A stretch of DNA of 8,197 nucleotides from Caryophanales bacterium UBA5455 (GTDB lineage Bacteria; Bacillota_I; Bacilli_A; RFN20; CAG-826), in the NCBI GenBank assembly GCA_002427365.1, contig DIQT01000013.1, positions 1-8,197 on the forward strand, in the 5' to 3' direction. Each line of letters starts with the position of its first letter. Position 1 is the first letter of the stretch. A program made the translations under genes and the position numbers. Under the pieces are notes generated by a model that worked only from the letters and a program-made list of their open reading frames with translations, did not search any database and had not been told where the DNA came from. This document shows positions 5,968-8,197 of the stretch, one piece after another.

Positions 5968-7254
5968 ATGCAAAAAGTAGTGAATATTATTGGGGCGGGG
6001 CTTGCGGGGTCGGAGGCCGCCTACTATTTAGCCAAACGGCAAATCCATGTAAATTTATATGAAATGCGACCACTTGTTAAAACACCTGCTCATCAAAGCG
6101 GTAATTTTGGCGAACTCGTTTGTAGTAATTCACTTAAAGCGAAAGCGCTTGATAATGCGTGTGGACTTTTAAAAGAAGAAATGCGGTTACTTGGTTCAAT
6201 TATGATGGAAGCCGCTAAGGTTAGTGAAGTACCCGCGGGTGGCGCCTTAGCAGTTGACCGTGACATTTTTAGTGCGTATATTACAAATAAACTTTCAAAT
6301 AATCCCTACATTAACATTATTAACGAAGAAGTAACTTCATTACCAAAAGGAATTACAATTATCGCTTCAGGCCCATTAACTAGTGATCAGTTAACTTCGA
6401 CCTTAGAAGAAATGCTTGGAAGTCCAATGCTTGGCTTTTTTGATGCGAGTTCACCAATTGTTACGAAAGAATCACTTGACCTTGATAAGCTTTATTATAA
6501 ATCCCGTTATGATAAAGGGGATGCAAGTTATTTAAACGCGGCGATGAATAAGGAAGAATATGATGCGTTCTTTGACGCATTAATTAACGCGAAACGGGCA
6601 CCGATTAAAGAAATTGATCAATGCTATTTTGAAAGCTGTTTACCACTAGAAGAAATGGCGAAGCGCGGTAGTGATACACTTCGCTATGGTCCTTTAAAAC
6701 CAAAAGGGTTAGCAAAAGACGAAAATGACCGTCCGTATGCTGTTGTTCAACTTCGCCAAGATGACGTTAGTGCAAGTTTATATAACCTTGTTGGCTTTCA
6801 AACAAACTTAACGTATGGCGAACAACGTCGCGTATTTGGATTAATTCCAGGATTAGAAAACGCTGAATATGTTCGTTATGGGTTAATGCATCGAAATACA
6901 TTTGTGAAAGCGCCTGTTGTCTTAAATAAAACGCTCGAATTAAAAAACTATCCAGGTATCTTTTTAGCGGGTCAACTTAGCGGAGTTGAAGGATATGTTG
7001 AAAGTGCGGCAAGTGGAATTCTTGCGGCGATTAATGCGGAACGAAAATTAAATGACTTACCGTTAACGGTCGCACCAATCCACACAATGCTAGGAACATT
7101 AATTCATTATATTAGTGAAGCTGACCCAAAAACCTTCGCACCAATGAATGCGAATTTTGGCATCATGTATGGGGCAAATAAAAAGAATCGGCCCGAAACA
7201 ATTACGCGTTCACTTGATGCAATTATGAAATGGCAGGAAGCACTTCATGGATAA
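5968..7254 (+). CDS. trmFO: tRNA (uracil-54-C5)-methyltransferase TrmFO, folate/FAD-dependent
   Basis: Makes 5-methyluridine at position 54 in the T-loop of tRNAs, using methylenetetrahydrofolate as carbon donor and reduced FAD. It was formerly called Gid. At 428 aa it has the family length. The FAD-binding motif VNIIGAGLAGSEAA starts at residue 5. Cys52 in ELVCSNSLK and Cys224 in FESCLPLEE correspond to the two catalytic cysteines known from B. subtilis TrmFO (Cys53 and Cys226). VPAGGALAVDRD (88-99), YAVVQLRQDD (257-266), GLMHRNTF (305-312), FLAGQLSGVEGYVESAASG (332-350) and PMNANFG (392-398) are further family blocks. The start at ATG 5968 is fixed by the FAD motif, yet no Shine-Dalgarno lies before it; the -10 box is 6 nt away, pointing to leaderless translation. 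The end overlaps xerC by 8 nt, so the two probably share one message, as in the trmFO-codV order of Bacilli. Confidence 0.97.
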   Translation: MQKVVNIIGAGLAGSEAAYYLAKRQIHVNLYEMRPLVKTPAHQSGNFGELVCSNSLKAKALDNACGLLKEEMRLLGSIMMEAAKVSEVPAGGALAVDRDIFSAYITNKLSNNPYINIINEEVTSLPKGITIIASGPLTSDQLTSTLEEMLGSPMLGFFDASSPIVTKESLDLDKLYYKSRYDKGDASYLNAAMNKEEYDAFFDALINAKRAPIKEIDQCYFESCLPLEEMAKRGSDTLRYGPLKPKGLAKDENDRPYAVVQLRQDDVSASLYNLVGFQTNLTYGEQRRVFGLIPGLENAEYVRYGLMHRNTFVKAPVVLNKTLELKNYPGIFLAGQLSGVEGYVESAASGILAAINAERKLNDLPLTVAPIHTMLGTLIHYISEADPKTFAPMNANFGIMYGANKKNRPETITRSLDAIMKWQEALHG

Positions 7255-8179
7255 TCCAATTACGGGCTTTGTAACGTATTTAAAATATCAACGGGGGTTT
7301 TCGCCGGCAACGGTTATTGCCTATGAAAGCGATGTGGTTGATTTTAGTGAGTTTCTTCTTAATGAAGGAGTTGGTGTTAATGAAGTTAATCAAGAAGTTA
7401 TCCGGCAATATTTAACAACCCAACTGGAAAAGAAAATTTCGAAACGGACGTTAAGACGACGAATTGCCGCGCTTCGTCATTACTATAAATGGCGGGTAAA
7501 TAATAAATTAACCGAAATAAATCCATTCTTATTAACGGAATCACCGCGCGTTGGTGAACATTTTCCAAGTGTTTTATATGAAGAAGATACAAAAACCCTC
7601 TTAGCGGCGAACGCTAAACGGGATGATAAATTAATGATTCGTGATCAAGCAATTTTACATTTATTGTTAGCAAGTGGTTTACGGGCGAGCGAAACAGTCG
7701 CGCTTACGCTCCAAGATATTGATTTTAAAAATCGAATTATGCGAATTCGCGGGAAACGCAATAAAGAACGGCTCGTTCCTTTTAGTGAAGGAGCAAGAAG
7801 TGATTTACAAACGTATATTAATGAACTTCGGCCCCAATTACTCGCCGAAGATAAGTTTGGACGACCAACAGGTGTCGTTTTTCTTAACGCTAATGGGCGC
7901 CCATTAACAACGAGGGGCTTAGAATACATTTTGAAGTCCGTAGAAAATAAAATTGGCGCGTATTATGACTTACACCCCCACTTATTACGGCATAGTTTTG
8001 CGACTGACTTACTTTCTAAAGGCGCTGACTTACGGGTCATCCAAGAACTCCTTGGCCACGAATCAATTGCGACAACGCAAATCTATACGCATGTCTCACC
8101 AACGATTTTAAAAAGTGAATACGCAAAAGCCCATCCGCGTGCCCAAGTAAAAAGCAGTGAAGACGAGGATGAGTCGTAA
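7247..8179 (+). CDS. xerC: Tyrosine recombinase XerC (CodV-like)
   Basis: A site-specific recombinase (310 aa, normal size) that, with XerD, resolves chromosome dimers at dif near division. The N-terminal SAM-like domain spans about residues 1-95, with TLRRRIAALRHYYKW near 69-82. The catalytic domain has Arg146 (ASGLRASE), Lys170 (RIRGK), His245 and Arg248 (HPHLLRHSFAT), His271 (LLGHESIATTQIY) and the nucleophile Tyr280. All six residues are present, so the enzyme should be active. Two details differ: the hairpin after the catalytic Lys reads GKRNKER where relatives have GKGNKER, and the C-terminus has an acidic tail (SSEDEDES). The position after trmFO matches codV of B. subtilis, supporting XerC over XerD or a phage integrase. 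AGGAAG at 7235-7240, 6 nt before ATG 7247, is the ribosome binding site inside trmFO. Confidence 0.95.
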   Translation: MDNPITGFVTYLKYQRGFSPATVIAYESDVVDFSEFLLNEGVGVNEVNQEVIRQYLTTQLEKKISKRTLRRRIAALRHYYKWRVNNKLTEINPFLLTESPRVGEHFPSVLYEEDTKTLLAANAKRDDKLMIRDQAILHLLLASGLRASETVALTLQDIDFKNRIMRIRGKRNKERLVPFSEGARSDLQTYINELRPQLLAEDKFGRPTGVVFLNANGRPLTTRGLEYILKSVENKIGAYYDLHPHLLRHSFATDLLSKGADLRVIQELLGHESIATTQIYTHVSPTILKSEYAKAHPRAQVKSSEDEDES

Positions 8180-8186
8180 AGTGACA

Positions 8187-8192
8187 AGGTGA
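8187..8192 (+). promoter_or_regulatory. Shine-Dalgarno-like sequence of the next, unseen gene
   Basis: AAGGTG lies 7 nt after the xerC stop and the window ends 5 nt later, so a start codon at about 8198 or beyond would have suitable spacing. No start codon is visible. In Bacilli the gene after codV is usually hslV (clpQ), which is an inference from synteny only. Confidence 0.4.
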
Positions 8193-8197
8193 AATCC

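Noticed and set aside
1..8197. CRISPR arrays, insertion sequences, tRNA or rRNA genes, prophage or defence genes
   Set aside because: No spaced repeats, transposase, clover-leaf or defence-type protein was found; xerC is the housekeeping recombinase and not an integrase of a mobile element.

Overview
The window looks like chromosomal housekeeping DNA of a low-GC Bacillota-type bacterium, in the wide sense that includes relatives of the Bacilli and Mollicutes. Base composition is AT-rich (about 33-37 % GC on two lines counted by hand). All eight genes lie on the + strand with short gaps or overlaps. Tryptophan is written TGG, and RbgA ends at a TGA at the normal family length, so the standard bacterial code applies and code-4 mycoplasmas are unlikely. 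Arginine is often written CGG, which also argues against mycoplasma-type codon use. The gene order rplS - lepB - rbgA - rnhB - dprA - topA - trmFO - xerC is a known Bacilli cluster. In Bacillus the same block runs rplS-ylqF-rnhB ... dprA-topA-trmFO-codV-hslVU-codY, and in Listeria a signal peptidase lies next to rbgA. I cannot name a genus.

Layout: positions 1-159 hold a possible promoter and a structured leader resembling the ribosomal protein L19 leader, followed by rplS (160-507) and an intrinsic terminator (528-554). A strong promoter (570-598) then starts a compact operon of lepB, rbgA and rnhB, whose genes overlap by 1 and 14 nt. Between rnhB and dprA lies a hairpin with a T-run whose 3' arm is the dprA ribosome binding site. 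After dprA comes an AT-only palindrome and a near-consensus promoter (3717-3745) for topA, which is closed by a textbook terminator (5917-5943). Next, an extended -10 box lies only 6 nt before the trmFO start codon, so trmFO is probably translated from a leaderless mRNA. xerC overlaps the end of trmFO by 8 nt. The window ends in a Shine-Dalgarno-like sequence for a gene outside it; hslV would be expected from synteny.

Functions: rplS and rbgA serve the 50S ribosomal subunit. lepB cleaves signal peptides. rnhB, dprA, topA and xerC handle RNA in DNA, incoming single strands, supercoiling and chromosome-dimer resolution. trmFO methylates tRNA. No mobile element, CRISPR array, tRNA, rRNA or clearly new system was seen. 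The points most worth a second look are regulatory: the apparently leaderless trmFO, the SD-sequestering terminator-like hairpin before dprA, and the very short lepB leader.
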